Below are positions 45,271 through 56,047 of a stretch of DNA of 64,000 bases, piece after piece. The notes below the pieces were generated by a model. The model did no database searches, was not told the origin of the DNA, and saw nothing but the letters and a program-made list of their open reading frames with translations. The DNA is from Aedes albopictus (lineage: Eukaryota; Arthropoda; Insecta; Diptera; Culicidae). The stretch covers positions 133,676,703-133,740,702 of the forward strand of contig NC_085137.1 in the NCBI RefSeq assembly GCF_035046485.1, given 5' to 3'. A program made the translations under genes and the position numbers. How positions within the stretch are numbered: the stretch's first letter is position 1; each line of letters begins with the position of its first letter.

Positions 45271-45558
45271 ATGACCTCTCGTATTCGATGCATCGAATTT
45301 ATCTGCAGTTTCGCTGAAAACCCCGATTTCTACAGATATGTGGTCATGAAAGGTAATAAAACTCACAAAGTTCATTTGCGAATTGATGGGATGTGTGTCA
45401 CTCATGAGAACCTAGAACTCACATTGCGACTTGTTCGAAGAAGTCTTCCACGATTGAATCGTTCTGTACTTCGATTGACTTATCCTGGATTTGATCTGAA
45501 ACATCTTCAACTGCAAAAGCATTTGATGATTGGAATCTATGATGGCACAAAGTTTTGA
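45271..45558 (+). CDS. Unrecognised 95-codon ORF inside the hAT element
   Basis: The open frame starts MTSRIRCIEFICSFAEN and contains HLRIDGMCVTHENLELTLRL, then LPRLNRSVLRLTYPG. Its ordinary amino-acid composition differs from the surrounding AT-rich sequence, so it could be a captured or transposon-derived gene fragment. I cannot assign a domain. No promoter or splice evidence is seen. Confidence 0.3.
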   Translation: MTSRIRCIEFICSFAENPDFYRYVVMKGNKTHKVHLRIDGMCVTHENLELTLRLVRRSLPRLNRSVLRLTYPGFDLKHLQLQKHLMIGIYDGTKF

Positions 45559-45676
45559 ATTCACAACGCAGGACTTTACAAAATTAACAACTTGTTTATT
45601 GGCCGACAAGTTGGTCAATTAATCAATTGGTCCAAAGCGATACTCAAAGATGTTGGTAGCGTCTTGGAAGCAATGC

Positions 45677-46297
45677 ACAGTGGGAAAAAATAGGTATAAA
45701 ACGCGAATAAATTCAAAATCTTTGCTCGGAGTGGATGGAATCGATTGAATTTTTGACACAAACTGCAAACTCTACTGTTTCAGATAAGGAGGGTGTCATT
45801 CACCGCACGATGCTGGAAATCAGTGAGTTAAGCTCGTTTTACCCCACTCTCTCTATCATACACCTTTTTGAGATAATCCTCATCTATTCCCGACTGGCGC
45901 GCAAAATAAATGACTTATTTAACTCGTATTTGTGTAAAAACTTCCATAGTATCGGCGATTTAACATAGGGTTGGTCCTGCTCTTATCGATTGCGTTCCAC
46001 TCCGGGCGGAGATACATGTGAAATTTCAATGAAATAGGGGATATCGAGGTTATTTGAAGATATTTCAATTTTTAAAGCCGTGCGGTGAGCCAAATCAGCT
46101 GCATTCGATAAATGATAGAGAGAGTGGGGTAAAACGAGCTAAATACATTGACTTCCAACATCGTGCGGCGAATGACACGTTCCTTATCTGAAACTATAGA
46201 GAATTTTACAGTTTGTGTCAAAAATTCATTCAAATCCATTCACTCCGAGCAGAGATATTGAATTTATTCGCGTTTTATACCTATTTTTTCCCATTGT
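45677..46297. mobile_element. MITE with 7-bp TSD nested in the hAT element
   Basis: The arms (about 45677-45870 and 46105-46297) are inverted copies starting ACAGTGGGAAAAAATAGGTA. GCAATGC is duplicated at 45670-45676 and 46298-46304. The middle ~230 bp is non-coding. Confidence 0.75.
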
Positions 46298-46465
46298 GCA
46301 ATGCTTGACAGTAATACACTGACAAATTTCAGTGTTGAAAATTGATTCTTTGGTATTTAGCTAAAATCAAAAGGTAATATTCTTGGGTGTACAATTTTCC
46401 CTTAGAAGGATGAAATTCCCCCCTAGGGGGGAATTCCCCACTGGTTGAAAACCACTGCTTTAGTC

Positions 46466-47972
46466 GGATGTACGTTTCCGCCATCGTCTCAAATTTACGA
46501 GCAATAATATCAATATCATCAGCGAAACCAAGCAGCTGAACGGACTTCGTGAAAATCGTACCACTCGTGTTAATCCCCGCTCTCCTTATTACACCCCCTA
46601 ACGCAATGTTGAACAGCAAGCACGAAAGACCATCACCTTGCCGTAACCCTCTGCGAGATTCGAAGGGACTCGAGAGTGTCCCTGATACTCGAACTACGCA
46701 CATCACTCGATCCATCGTCGCCTTGATCAATCGTATCAGTTTATCCGGGAATCCGTACTCGTGCATAATCTGCCATAGCTGTTCTCGATCGATTGTATCA
46801 TACGCCGAATTGAAATCGATGAACAAGTGATGTGTGGGCACGTTGTATTCGCGGCATTTCTGCAACACCTGGCGGATGGCGAACATCTGGTCCGTTGTAG
46901 CGCGTTCACCCATAAATCCAGCCTGACATTGCCCCACGAACTCTCTTGCAATCGGTGATAAACGGCGGCATAAAATTTGGGAGAGCACCTTGTAGGCAGC
47001 GCTCAGTAGTGTGATCGCGCGATAGTTCCCGCAATCCAACTTGTCGCCCTTTTTGTGGATGGGACACACGATACTTTCCATCCATTCCTCCGGTAATACT
47101 TCCTCCTCCCAAATCTTGGTAATGACCCAGTGTAGTGCTCTCACCAGTGCTTCTCCACCGTATTTTAGAAGCTCGCTTGGTAGTTGATCTGCCCCAGCGG
47201 CTTTGTTATTTTTCAACCGGCCAACCTCCTCCTCAATCTCTTGGAGGTCAGGGGCCGGAAGTCTTTCGTCCTGTGCACATACTCCTAAATCTGTTACCAC
47301 GCCACCTTCGGTACTTGCAACGTCGCCATTGAGGTGCTCATCGTAATGCTGCCGCCACCTGTCGACCACCTCACGCTCGCTCGTGAGAATATTCCCGTAA
47401 TTATCTCGGCACATGTCGGCTTGTGGCACGAAGCCTCTGCGCGAGCGGTTCAGCTTCTCGTAGAACTTTCGTGTGTCCTTAGCGCGGTACAGCTCTTCCA
47501 TCGCTTCGCGATCTCGTTCTTCCTGCTGGTGCTTCTTCATCCGGAAGACTGAGTTCTGCCTGTTCCGCGCCTGTTTGTAACGTGCCTCATTCGCTCTCGT
47601 ACGGTGTTGCAGCATTCTCGCCCATGCTGCATTCTTCTCGTTTTTCAACTGTTCACATTCGCCGTCGTACCAGTCGTTTCTGTGATTCGATGTCGCAAAG
47701 CCTAGTGCTGTAGCCGAGGTACTACCTATGACGGATCGGATGTCCCTCCAGCCATCTTCAAGTGTAGCTGCGCCAAGCTGCTCTTCCGTTGGTAGGGCCA
47801 CTGCTAACTGCTGCGCGTAGTCTTGAGCCACTTCTACGTTACGCAGCTGCTCGATGTTGAGTCGCGGCGTTCGACTTCGACGCGTGGTGATAACTGTCGA
47901 AAGTTTTGAGCGCATGCATACAGCTACTAAGTAGTGATCCGAATCTATATTCGCACTGCGGTATGTGCGGAC
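46466..47972 (-). pseudogene. RTE-like RT, main part
   Basis: An uninterrupted frame from 47972 to 46466 (about 500 codons). It starts with the end of the endonuclease domain (ANIDSDHYLVAV, SDH motif, about 47945). It continues through a basic linker, EEWMESIVCPIHKKGDKL, RT palm FIDFNSAYDTID (about 46815), RQGDGLSCLLFNIALGG and the FADDIDIIAR box (about 46520). It is cut by the hAT element just after YIRLK. Beyond 46466 the open frame runs on into hAT sequence, so the last ~43 codons are not RTE. Confidence 0.85.
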
Positions 47973-47975
47973 ATT

Positions 47976-49107
47976 GCACTAAGGGCCAGAATCGCAATCT
48001 AGCGGAACAAAATTGATTACTTCAAAACGAAGCATTTCCGACACATGGTGTCTTGGACAAAGTTGCTTGACATCAGCAGGGGCATCTATTTCTAAGAACG
48101 TAGTAGTTCGCAACTCGTCCGCATAGGTGGCGCCATAATCTAACTTCTTTGTTTTACGTCCTAGAGACTTGGCGTCTTCGGCAAAGTTGTTCATTTTAGC
48201 AAAATAAACAACTCTTTCTCATACGTCAAAATTCCACAGCCTACTGTTTTCGAGTTATTATAAAAATAAAATACAATCAATGAAAAAACAGTTTTTTAAG
48301 CTTATTTTGACCTTTTTACAAGAAACCATGTGAGTTTAATTCAAGCCTAACTTTACCAAACACCGTATCTAACAAAATCTTCGAACGGAGAAAATCGAAG
48401 GGGAAGTTCGCTGTTCTCATAGCAACTCATACATTAAGCATTTCAGAAACGTGAAAAATCCGGATATTTTTTCACAAATCATCCCCAAATGTGAGTGATA
48501 CAAGTAGTCCTTAACGAAATTCAGCGCCTCATGTGAAAATCTCTTTTTTGTTTACATATGTTAAATACGGTGTTTGGTAAAGTTAGGCTTGAATTATTTT
48601 CCTAATGCAAATGTGTCAAACCAAACACATTATATGGAAATATGTTCAATATTATCATGAAAAATAAAAAAATAAAATTACAAATTCGAAAAAAAATAGT
48701 GTGAATTTCAAGCCTTAATATCTCACAAAGCACAAAAAATCGCAACTTCAAATTTTCAGCAATCTCGAAGCAATACTAAGTGAAAATACTGTCATAAATT
48801 TGGAGAGGTATTTTTTGGTGTTTTTGAGATAATGGCTTTTTAGTAACACTATAAATATAAGTAGTGCCAGAATCTAACTTCTTACTGTTACACATTAGAG
48901 AGTTCATGTCTTCGAGGAATTTGTTCATTTTGACTAAATAAACACCTATTTCTAAGACGTCAAAATTCCACGGCCTACTGTTTTCAAATTATTGTATATA
49001 AACTAGATTTTATTAATAAAAATTGTTAATAAAGCACATTTTGACGCAATAGTATGAACTATTTTTTATTGTTTTAATTTTTACGATACATAGTAGGTCT
49101 TTAGTGC
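47976..49107. mobile_element. 1.13-kb TIR element in the RTE endonuclease
   Basis: The inverted ends GCACTAAGGGCC and GGTCTTTAGTGC are flanked by ATT on both sides (47973-47975, 49108-49110). The RTE frame (..FSDITN|VRTYRS..) gives the empty site. A CACTA-like end and 3-bp TSD hint at EnSpm/CACTA, but no transposase is seen. Inside are a fold-back (48338-48595) and two copies of a CAAAATTCCAC(A/G)GCCTACTG block. Confidence 0.65.
48338..48595. repeat. Fold-back MITE
   Basis: AATTCAAGCCTAACTTTACC at 48338 is the inverse of the sequence ending at 48595. The 258-bp element is nested in the GCACTAA element. Confidence 0.75.
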
Positions 49108-49110
49108 ATT

Positions 49111-50015
49111 GGTTATATCCGAGAAGAATTTACCGTCGATTAGAACGTGGTCGATTTGGTTTTCTGTTTGATGGTCGGGTGATTTCCAGGTGGCTTTGTG
49201 GATATCTTTGCGGGGGAAGAAGGTGCTTCGGACGGGGCCGGGTCACAACGTCCGAGACCATACAGTCCCGGACATTATGTCGCGTTATTTTGCGAAATAG
49301 CGTCCAAAAGTTTGGATGCGTCATAATATCCTATGTGCCTTCTTTCCTTGGACTTCGTGGCGTATCTGCAAGTTCGGGCGTTATGCTCCGGAAAAATGCG
49401 CCATAAAGTCCTGGGACTTTATGGCCTCGGACGTTATGATACTGCGCCGCTTCGGACTACCATACCACGGGAGGCTGCAAAGTTTACGCATCGCTGGCCG
49501 TTATCATTCGATACGGCGTGCAGGCTGTTTCGCCCGATTACCGGTCTGTACATTTCCTCCCTTCCTACCTGCGCGTTCATGTCGCCGACAACGATTTTCA
49601 CGTCACGCGTCATCGTATGTTTGCCTTAATTCCGCGTAGTACGCTTCTTTCTCGTCATCAGGTCTCCCTTCGTGTGGGCAGTGGACGTTAATGATGCTGT
49701 AGTTGAAGAAACGGCCCTTAACTCTCAAAATGCACATCCTTGCGTTGATCGGCTGCCACCCGATTACACGTTATCGCATCTTGCCCAACACTATAAATCC
49801 TGTTCCCAGTTTATTGGTGGTGCCACAGCTTTGGTAGAAGGTAGCCGCTCGATGCCCGCTTTTCCACACTTTCTGTCCAGTCCAACAAAGCTCCTGCAAC
49901 GCCACTATGTCGAAGTTGCGGGGATGTAGTTCGTCGTAGATTATCCTGTCACATCCTGCGAAACCAAGTGACTTGCAATTCCATGTTCCAAGTTTCCAAA
50001 CGTAGTCCTTATTTC
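49111..50015 (-). pseudogene. RTE-like apurinic-type endonuclease domain
   Basis: The minus strand reads LGTWNCKSLGFAG, then FDIVALQELCWTG (the catalytic E of the ALQE motif). NVHCPHEG, GDMNAQVG and NFAASRGM.VRS follow. After the 215-bp MITE come HKATW.SPD...NQIDHVLIDGKFFSDIT. The enzyme would nick target DNA. A stop after LGKMR and a frameshift before the GDMNAQ block show the copy is dead. Confidence 0.8.
49234..49448. mobile_element. 215-bp MITE with 9-bp TSD (Mutator-like)
   Basis: GCTTCGGAC is duplicated at 49225-49233 and 49449-49457. Ends GGGGCCGGGTCACAACGTCC and the inverse of GGCGCAGTATCATAACGTCC are imperfect TIRs. A 9-bp TSD with G-rich ends fits Mutator-like elements. It sits within the endonuclease reading frame. 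Confidence 0.75.
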
Positions 50016-50447
50016 GTCGCGTGGGCCTTTGCCGATTGTATCGATTCTTATTTTCTCCTATGTTATTAGCAATAAGGATTTTTACGGGTGGCTTATTGGG
50101 CCTACGCCAACACTCCTGTCTCGCCGGAGGGCCATCGTGCCAGTTCTGTTTAACGTCCCAACCAACACTGGGACGACCACGCTGATGGGGCGTTTCTTAC
50201 TCAGCCGCTGGATGCCAGAACAGACGCTGTTTGAGCCGCACCTCCTTGGTGAACGCTCGGGTCGTACCTCCTCAATCTAGCTGAAGTCAGAAGGACAACA
50301 GTGCCCAGGCTGCACTACCAGCTAAGCACACAACTCTTAGCTGGCGGTCTTTGTCATCGTTTCACCCGTGGAAGCATGAGGTAGGAACTTGTGAGGACCA
50401 GAGCTATGTTGGACGCTCTCCTTATCGACTCACCGTTTTGCAGCCCT
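50016..50447 (-). other. 5' untranslated region of the RTE-like element
   Basis: Sequence between the first endonuclease motif and the 12-bp TSD. It contains no intact ORF on the minus strand. I recognise it as a frequent Aedes repeat but cannot define promoter elements. Confidence 0.5.
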
Positions 50448-50561
50448 TCCAACCATAAACATTACAGTATTTATATAGTAGTCAAAGTATAGATTCAATA
50501 GTTGTAAAATCACATCCTTATAAATGCAATAAAATGCTATTACCCAAAGAGAAAGCAACAA

Positions 50562-51007
50562 TTTTTTTTATTTCTTACTCACTTAACCTAATTTACAGCT
50601 CTTTTGTCCACTAGGGCACTACGTGAGCGATTCCAATTGGACGCTGCACTTACATTTTGTACAGCGCCTACATGTATTCTATTCTAATTCAACTATGTAT
50701 ATCGAACTGGTGTCTTGTTCTGCTTCAACTTTTCTACCCTGTCCATGGTAGAATGATGAGCACGATGATGCTGATGTGTGGCTGCTGTTCCTTTTCCAGT
50801 CCGATTGGGGGTCCATTATGTGTTGCGGTTCGCCGATATCCAAATTCCGGGTCCGTTGGAGCTATATGCTCCGAATAGGGTCAGGTGCCAGCTGCTCTCG
50901 GGGGGAAAAGCAACTGACGAAAAATTGCATGTGCCGGGGCTGGGTTCGAACCCATGACCATCCGCTTATGAAGCGAACGTGTGGACCACTGCGCCACGGG
51001 CCCCGAC
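50562..51007 (-). mobile_element. SINE with tRNA-Met(CAT)-like head
   Basis: The minus strand begins GGGGCCCGTGGCGCAGTGG (A box). The anticodon stem TTCGC/GCGGA holds loop TTCATAA (anticodon CAT), and the B box is GGGTTCGAACCC. A ~350-bp unrelated body ends in an A-rich tail. AAAGCAACAA is duplicated at 50552-50561 and 51014-51023. Possibly of the Feilai type, by size and structure only. Confidence 0.8.
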
Positions 51008-51023
51008 AAAAAAAAAGCAACAA

Positions 51024-52460
51024 GAATTTTTGTTTACCATTTATGTTATCGTACACAACCATCAGCTGTATTGTAATTTAATCGATTTCAATACAATAGC
51101 TATCATAAACTTTATCGTAATGAAGGGCAGTATGCAAACCATTCCCGTAGGCCATTTCCACTAGGAATTGAAGACCACTGTGCCTCTCTAGTAGTGGTTG
51201 ACTAGAGGGAGCTGCTCCGTGGCGATGATTACCGGTTCGTTACGTCGAAAATTGCCACGCTGCCGTTCCATACCTCTACCGCAATCCAACCAACAAACTC
51301 TGAACTACTTCTCTACTGGTTTACCTTGGCTGACTGATATACATGCAGTCAGTGGAGACGCACCCAGATACCGCTACCATGGCTATACTAGGCCGAGCAT
51401 CATAAAGAGAAAGAGAGATGATGCTGCAGCGCCGGGGAAAGACGAAACCCGATGAAGCTCGTAAACTATTCGCAAAACTTTTGCTCCAATATTGGATGAT
51501 TTGGCAATGCGCGCGTTCGTATAGATTACTTCACCGGTGCCGGTTTTTGATATCATTATTATAGGTATGCTCTAAACTAGTTTCTCGAATGATTTGGTGG
51601 GCGAAATTTTGCTAATTTTAGGTGCTCATGTAAATTGACATGTCATGATATAGAAAATTATTTAAAGTTTTGTTCTTCAATTATGTGCATCATACATCAA
51701 AGAAACTGTAAAGTTTCGGTATACAGGTTTTCCGATTAGGTCATCCTCAAATGACGTACTATTTTTATCCAACACATGATTGCACATAACCTCAAATACG
51801 ATGAAATACATTTCCATTTCGACCGCATTTCTTGTAGCTTTCTTGTAATTTTTCGAGTCAAAATCGGTCATACCATCAAGAAAAACAGTATATTTTGGCT
51901 TCGGAAAGCACAAGTGATGAGTGATGTTCTAGATCTGGGACCCAAACATATGGCACAGAGTTCGTCTTGTCGTCCATTTACAACATCATGCAGAGCAGCA
52001 CATTCACTTCCACGTTCAATTGTACCCAAGGTAGAAAAGACCAACCGAACGAGTTAAATTAACCGGTTGGTTACACCAAGACACGCAACAAGAAGAGTCG
52101 GAAGAAAATTGCCTAGCTGATCGAATGTGAAGGTTGTCGAGTTCGAGTGCTGATTACCTTCGGCCGGCGGTAATGATTTCCCTTTCGTATAGTGGTGGTT
52201 CGCTATTGGCAGATGATGATGATAGGAATCGATGGGCTATCCTCTTCCCATCGGGGAATGTTTGATGTGGAAGATTGATATTGGGATGAACGCAGATGGA
52301 GAGCAACAAATATACGCAATTGTGGAATGGCGATTATAAATTATTACATTCGGAGAAACCATGAGTTTGCTATATGTAATAATTCAATTCCTGACCCGAC
52401 AGAGGATTTTTTCGAGTGGATGTAACACAGACGTAACACTCTGATAATTCCCATCGTACA
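51024..52460. other. No gene recognised
   Basis: Short open frames (up to 93 codons) on both strands without known motifs. Composition is more balanced than in the flanking satellites. This could be old unique sequence. Confidence 0.35.
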
Positions 52461-52461
52461 C

Positions 52462-52918
52462 CCACAGACAAACAGACGTATCACAAAGTGCGATTAAAAT
52501 CATCGTCACAAAAGTATAATCGCCCAATGCTAGTTACGCTGTGTTTTGCAAACTCACTGAGTAGATGGCGGTAGTGAGCAAAAGTCAAACAGGAGCAAAA
52601 ACGATGCGAGCGCCATGAGCGAGACATTTGCGAGCTACACAATATTTGAATAGATCGTTAAAAAGGGAAACTATGGGAAAATAGTAGTGTGAGACGTCTG
52701 TTTGTCTGTGGTACACCGATTTAACTGTCTACTTAAAATTAGATAGCTGGCCAACTGGCCATCCTTGGCGTTCGCATCATTTTTTTTTTCGAGTTTGACG
52801 TTTGCCCACTACCGCCACCTAGTTCATGGTTGGCCAAACTCAGTCCTTTTAGCATTGGACGAACATGTATCCGTGACTATGATTTGAATCGAAAAGTGAT
52901 ACGTCTGTTTGTCTGTGG
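52462..52918. mobile_element. CCACAGACAAACAGACGT MITE cluster
   Basis: The TIR CCACAGACAAACAGACGT occurs at 52462. Its inverse occurs twice, ending at 52711 and 52918. TACAC is duplicated around 52462-52711. The right part (52717-52918) is also an inverted relative of the left interior (GGCGGTAGTG). Two overlapping or nested copies are likely. Confidence 0.65.
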
Positions 52919-52954
52919 CCTAATGCTTCTAAGTATTTTTTCTTGAATTTTTAT

Positions 52955-53034
52955 TTCCCATCGATTTTTAAAACAATCAAAAGGAAACCATTTTTGAGAT
53001 TTTTTTATATCAAAAATAGATTCTACGTACAAGT
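52955..53034. repeat. Outer inverted flank of the giant palindrome, left
   Basis: Imperfect inverse of 60336-60420 (words AAAAGGAAAC, TTTTGAGATTTTT, TATCAAAAAT). It is more diverged than the palindrome arms. The palindrome probably inserted in an older inverted-repeat element. Confidence 0.5.
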
Positions 53035-53051
53035 TCCAATAAAAATATATA

Positions 53052-56047
53052 TACAGGGTGACTGGTAATTCGTGTTACACCCGAAAGGAGGTGAAAGTAG
53101 ACCATATTTGCAGCAAAAAATTGTTCTACAGGTAGGTCCGGAAATCACTGCTAAGTAAGTTATTCAAAAATTAGTGTTATTAAATTACCCCATCTTTGAA
53201 CATCTCTAACTCAGAAACTATGAACCGTATAATCAATCTTAGCGCATGGATAGAAAGCTGAAAGCTTTGTCTTTGAATGTTCTTTAGACAGGTAATTGAT
53301 AAAAAGTCATTTAAGTGCAGAAATTTTGACTTTTATGTAAAAAGTGCCTAAAAATGTACCCCCTTTTCACCTTTTTTGATAGTTTACTCGTGAAAAACGT
53401 GATAAATGTGAGAAATGTTCTTCTACAAAACATTCATTTTTTGATACGCTACCAAACTGTCCTTTGGTGCAACATTGTATCTTTCATAGTTTTGTCACAA
53501 TCTTGAATTCAAAATTTTGTGAAATAAATCAATGTTTTTATTGCAATACTGTCTGGCAACCCTACACGTTTGCTTACTGTTGGTCGTCGTGCGCATGGCA
53601 ACGAAGTCCAGCGTCGCGGCGGCGGTCATCGTTTGACAGAGCCAACAGTGAACGGCAAATTGCGCGCAATGTTTATGAATCAATCTCAAGGCATCCTTTT
53701 CTTTGGGTGAAGATTCAATTCGCCTAGATCCATACACCCACTCACTGGTGGAATTTAGCGAGATCATACCGCTGGGTGGCACCGTTTAAAGCGGTCTTCT
53801 CACTTTACCGGGCCGGGACCGTGCCGGGCCCCGGCCGTGCCCCGGTGATCGATTTCTTTCTAACGATATCTATTGCGTGCTTCTCACTAGCCCGGCCGGG
53901 GCCCGACCGAGCCCCGGCACGGTGTGATGTGAAACACGCCATAGTAATCGCATGTAAGAAATCGATGATCGGGGCACGGCCGGGGCCCGGCACGGTCCCG
54001 GACCGGCGTAATGGGAATAGCCCTTAAGGGATATTCAAACCTACGGGCTGAGACTGGGTCCGGGCCGGGGCCGCGACCAAGACTCGCTTCGTTCTCACTG
54101 CACACAATGCTCACCGGGCTATAGCGCCTGCGCACCAGCAATTTATGTTGCGCGAACGCACGCACAGTATGAAGCGGTTGTCATTTATGTTTTGTTTTTG
54201 TTTCTGCGCACTTTCTCCAGTGTGTTTGATGTACATTCATCCAGAACTTTCTTTTGTAATTTCTACAGGAATCTGGGATTCCTCCAGCTTTTTTTATGAT
54301 TTCCCTTGGAGTACTTTCTGGGACTCTCCCGTAGTTCTTTCTGGAAAACCTCTAATGAGATTCTTCTAGGAATCCTTCCTGGTATTTCTCCAGCTACTCC
54401 GTCTGGGTTTTTGTCCTTGAGTTCTACTAAAATTTCTTCTGGGATACTTTCAAGAACTGGTTTAGTATTTTTCTCCAGAAATTCCTCCAGGAGTAGCTTC
54501 CCACAGTTTATTTATTTTCAGTTCAACGGAAAGCTCTCCTGAAGTTCCTAAAAGTGAGTCCAGGAGCTCCCCAGGCATTCCTCCAGGGCACCCCCAAAAA
54601 ATACTAAGGGAATTTCTTTAGAATTAGCCCAAGAATTCCTCCAGCATTTGTCGTAGAATCACCCTAGGATTTTACTGGGAATTTCTCCATTATAACTCTG
54701 GAAATTAATGCAGGAGTTCTCCAGCAATAATGCATGCTTCTCTTCAGGATTTTCCCCGAAAATTATTGAAGCACTCAAGGGATTTCTCCAGAAATTCCTG
54801 CATTAATACCACCAGGACTTCCTCAAGGGATTCCTCCAAAAAATCCTCCACGATGTCAACTAAAAATTCTTCCAGTAGTTCTTCCAGGAATAACTCCAGA
54901 AATTCATCTCGAAATTCCTACAGGAATTTCTCTTCAGGAATTGTGGAAGGGATTTCATCAGGAATTCTTCCAGGGATTTCACAAGACAATTTTTCAATAA
55001 ATTGCTCCAAGACTTTCTTTAAGAATTCCTGCAAGGATTTATCTAGGAATTCCTCTGACGATTCCTCTAGATTTTTTTCCACGGTGCCCCCCCAAGAATT
55101 CTTCCAGTTATTCCTCCATGAGTTCCTGCAGGAATTCATCCCGAAATTCAACCAGGAAATCCTGCAGGGATTCCTCCAGGAATCCTACCATAAATTCCTC
55201 CTGTAATTGCTGCAGGAGATTCTCTAGAGGTTCCTCCAAGGAATTCCTCTAGAATTCCTTCCAGAATTTCTCCCAGGAAATCATCAAGAAATTCCTTCAG
55301 TAATTCCTCACAGAATTCCTCTAGGAATTTCTACAGGGATTTCTTCAAAAATTTCTCCAGAAAGTACTCCAGGCATTTCTCCAAGAATTACTTCATGAAT
55401 TTCTCCATAAATTATTCCAGGAATTCCTCCAGAAATTACTTCAGGTACTACTCCAGGAGTTCCTCCAAGAATTCCACCGGAAATTCCTCAAGGAATACCT
55501 CCAGAAATTCCATCAGGTATTTTTCCAGGAAGTCTTCTTGGAAATACTTCAGGCATAACTCCAAGAATTTCTCCGTGAGTTACTCCAGGTATTCCTACAG
55601 GATTCTTACAGATGTTTATCCAGGAACTACTGCAAGATGTCCTCCAATTTTTTTTCCAGGAATTCCTCCAGTGGTTCCTTCATAAATTTCTCCAGCAAAT
55701 GCTCCAGAAAATTCTTTAGAGATTCCTTCAGAATTCCTTCCTGTATTTCCTGCAGGAAATCGTCCGGAAATTTCGCCAGTGATTCCTTTAATAAATCTTC
55801 TATGGATTCCTCCAGGAGTTCGTACAGAATATCCTCCAGAAATTCTTCCAGCCATTCCTCCAGAAAACACTCCAGAAATTCCTCTAAGAATTTCGCCAGT
55901 GATTTCTTTCGTCCAGAAATTTCGCCAGTGATTCCTTTAATAAATCTTCTAGGGATTCCCCCAGGAATTCCTACAGAATATCCACCATCAATTCCTCCAG
56001 GCATTCCTCCAGGAATTCCTACAGAAAATACTCCAGGAATTCCTCCA
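53052..56047. repeat. Giant inverted repeat, left arm
   Basis: Starts ACAGGGTGACTGGTAATTCG and is the inverse of 57298-60057. Mirrored positions sum to about 113,109 up to 53789 and 113,345 after 54027, the difference being the 238-bp TTAA-flanked insertion. Apart from that I saw only scattered substitutions and 1-2-bp indels. The outer 1.1 kb is non-satellite and contains an unrecognised 95-codon minus frame (53495-53782). The inner part is 12-bp satellite. Confidence 0.9.
53790..54023. mobile_element. GC-rich palindromic MITE at TTAA (piggyBac-like)
   Basis: TTAA lies at 53786-53789 and 54024-54027, and the right arm has a single TTAA at 59320-59323 (empty site). The insert folds on itself through GGGACCGTGCCGGGCCCCGG and its inverse. 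Very high GC contrasts with everything around it. TTAA targeting and precise empty site are typical of piggyBac-type non-autonomous elements. No ORF of note. Confidence 0.8.

Larger units (their letters stand above)
44742..46457. mobile_element. hAT-like element inserted in the RTE RT domain
   Basis: The ends CAGTGGTTTTCAACC and GGTTGAAAACCACTG are exact inverted matches. The 8-bp TSD is CTTTAGTC (44734-44741 and 46458-46465). Both the terminal sequence and the 8-bp duplication are diagnostic of hAT elements. There is no hAT transposase. The 1,716 bp are largely made of two nested MITEs, a poly-C tract and one unrecognised ORF. Confidence 0.85.
40701..50447 (-). mobile_element. RTE-like non-LTR retrotransposon split by nested insertions
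   Basis: A 12-bp direct repeat, TTCCAACCATAA, lies at 40689-40700 and 50448-50459. Read on the minus strand the pieces are 5' UTR (50447 to about 50016), endonuclease (50015-49111), linker and RT (47972-46466), RT continuation (44741-44595) and C-terminus with 3' end (41231-40701). Four insertions separate or interrupt them: 49234-49448, 47976-49107, 44742-46457 and 41232-44586. Removing these and their TSDs leaves about 3.3 kb, the normal size of such elements. Confidence 0.85.

Noticed and set aside
46329..46465. C-terminal 43 codons of the long minus-strand ORF as part of the RT
   Set aside because: These codons lie in the hAT element and its 8-bp TSD. The RT proper ends at the insertion point.
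50925..51005. Functional tRNA-Met gene
   Set aside because: The tRNA-like part is continuous with a SINE body and A-rich tail, and the unit has its own TSD.
53776..54165. ORFs rich in P-G-R-A in the GC-rich insert
   Set aside because: Palindromic GC-rich MITE sequence yields stop-poor frames on both strands.
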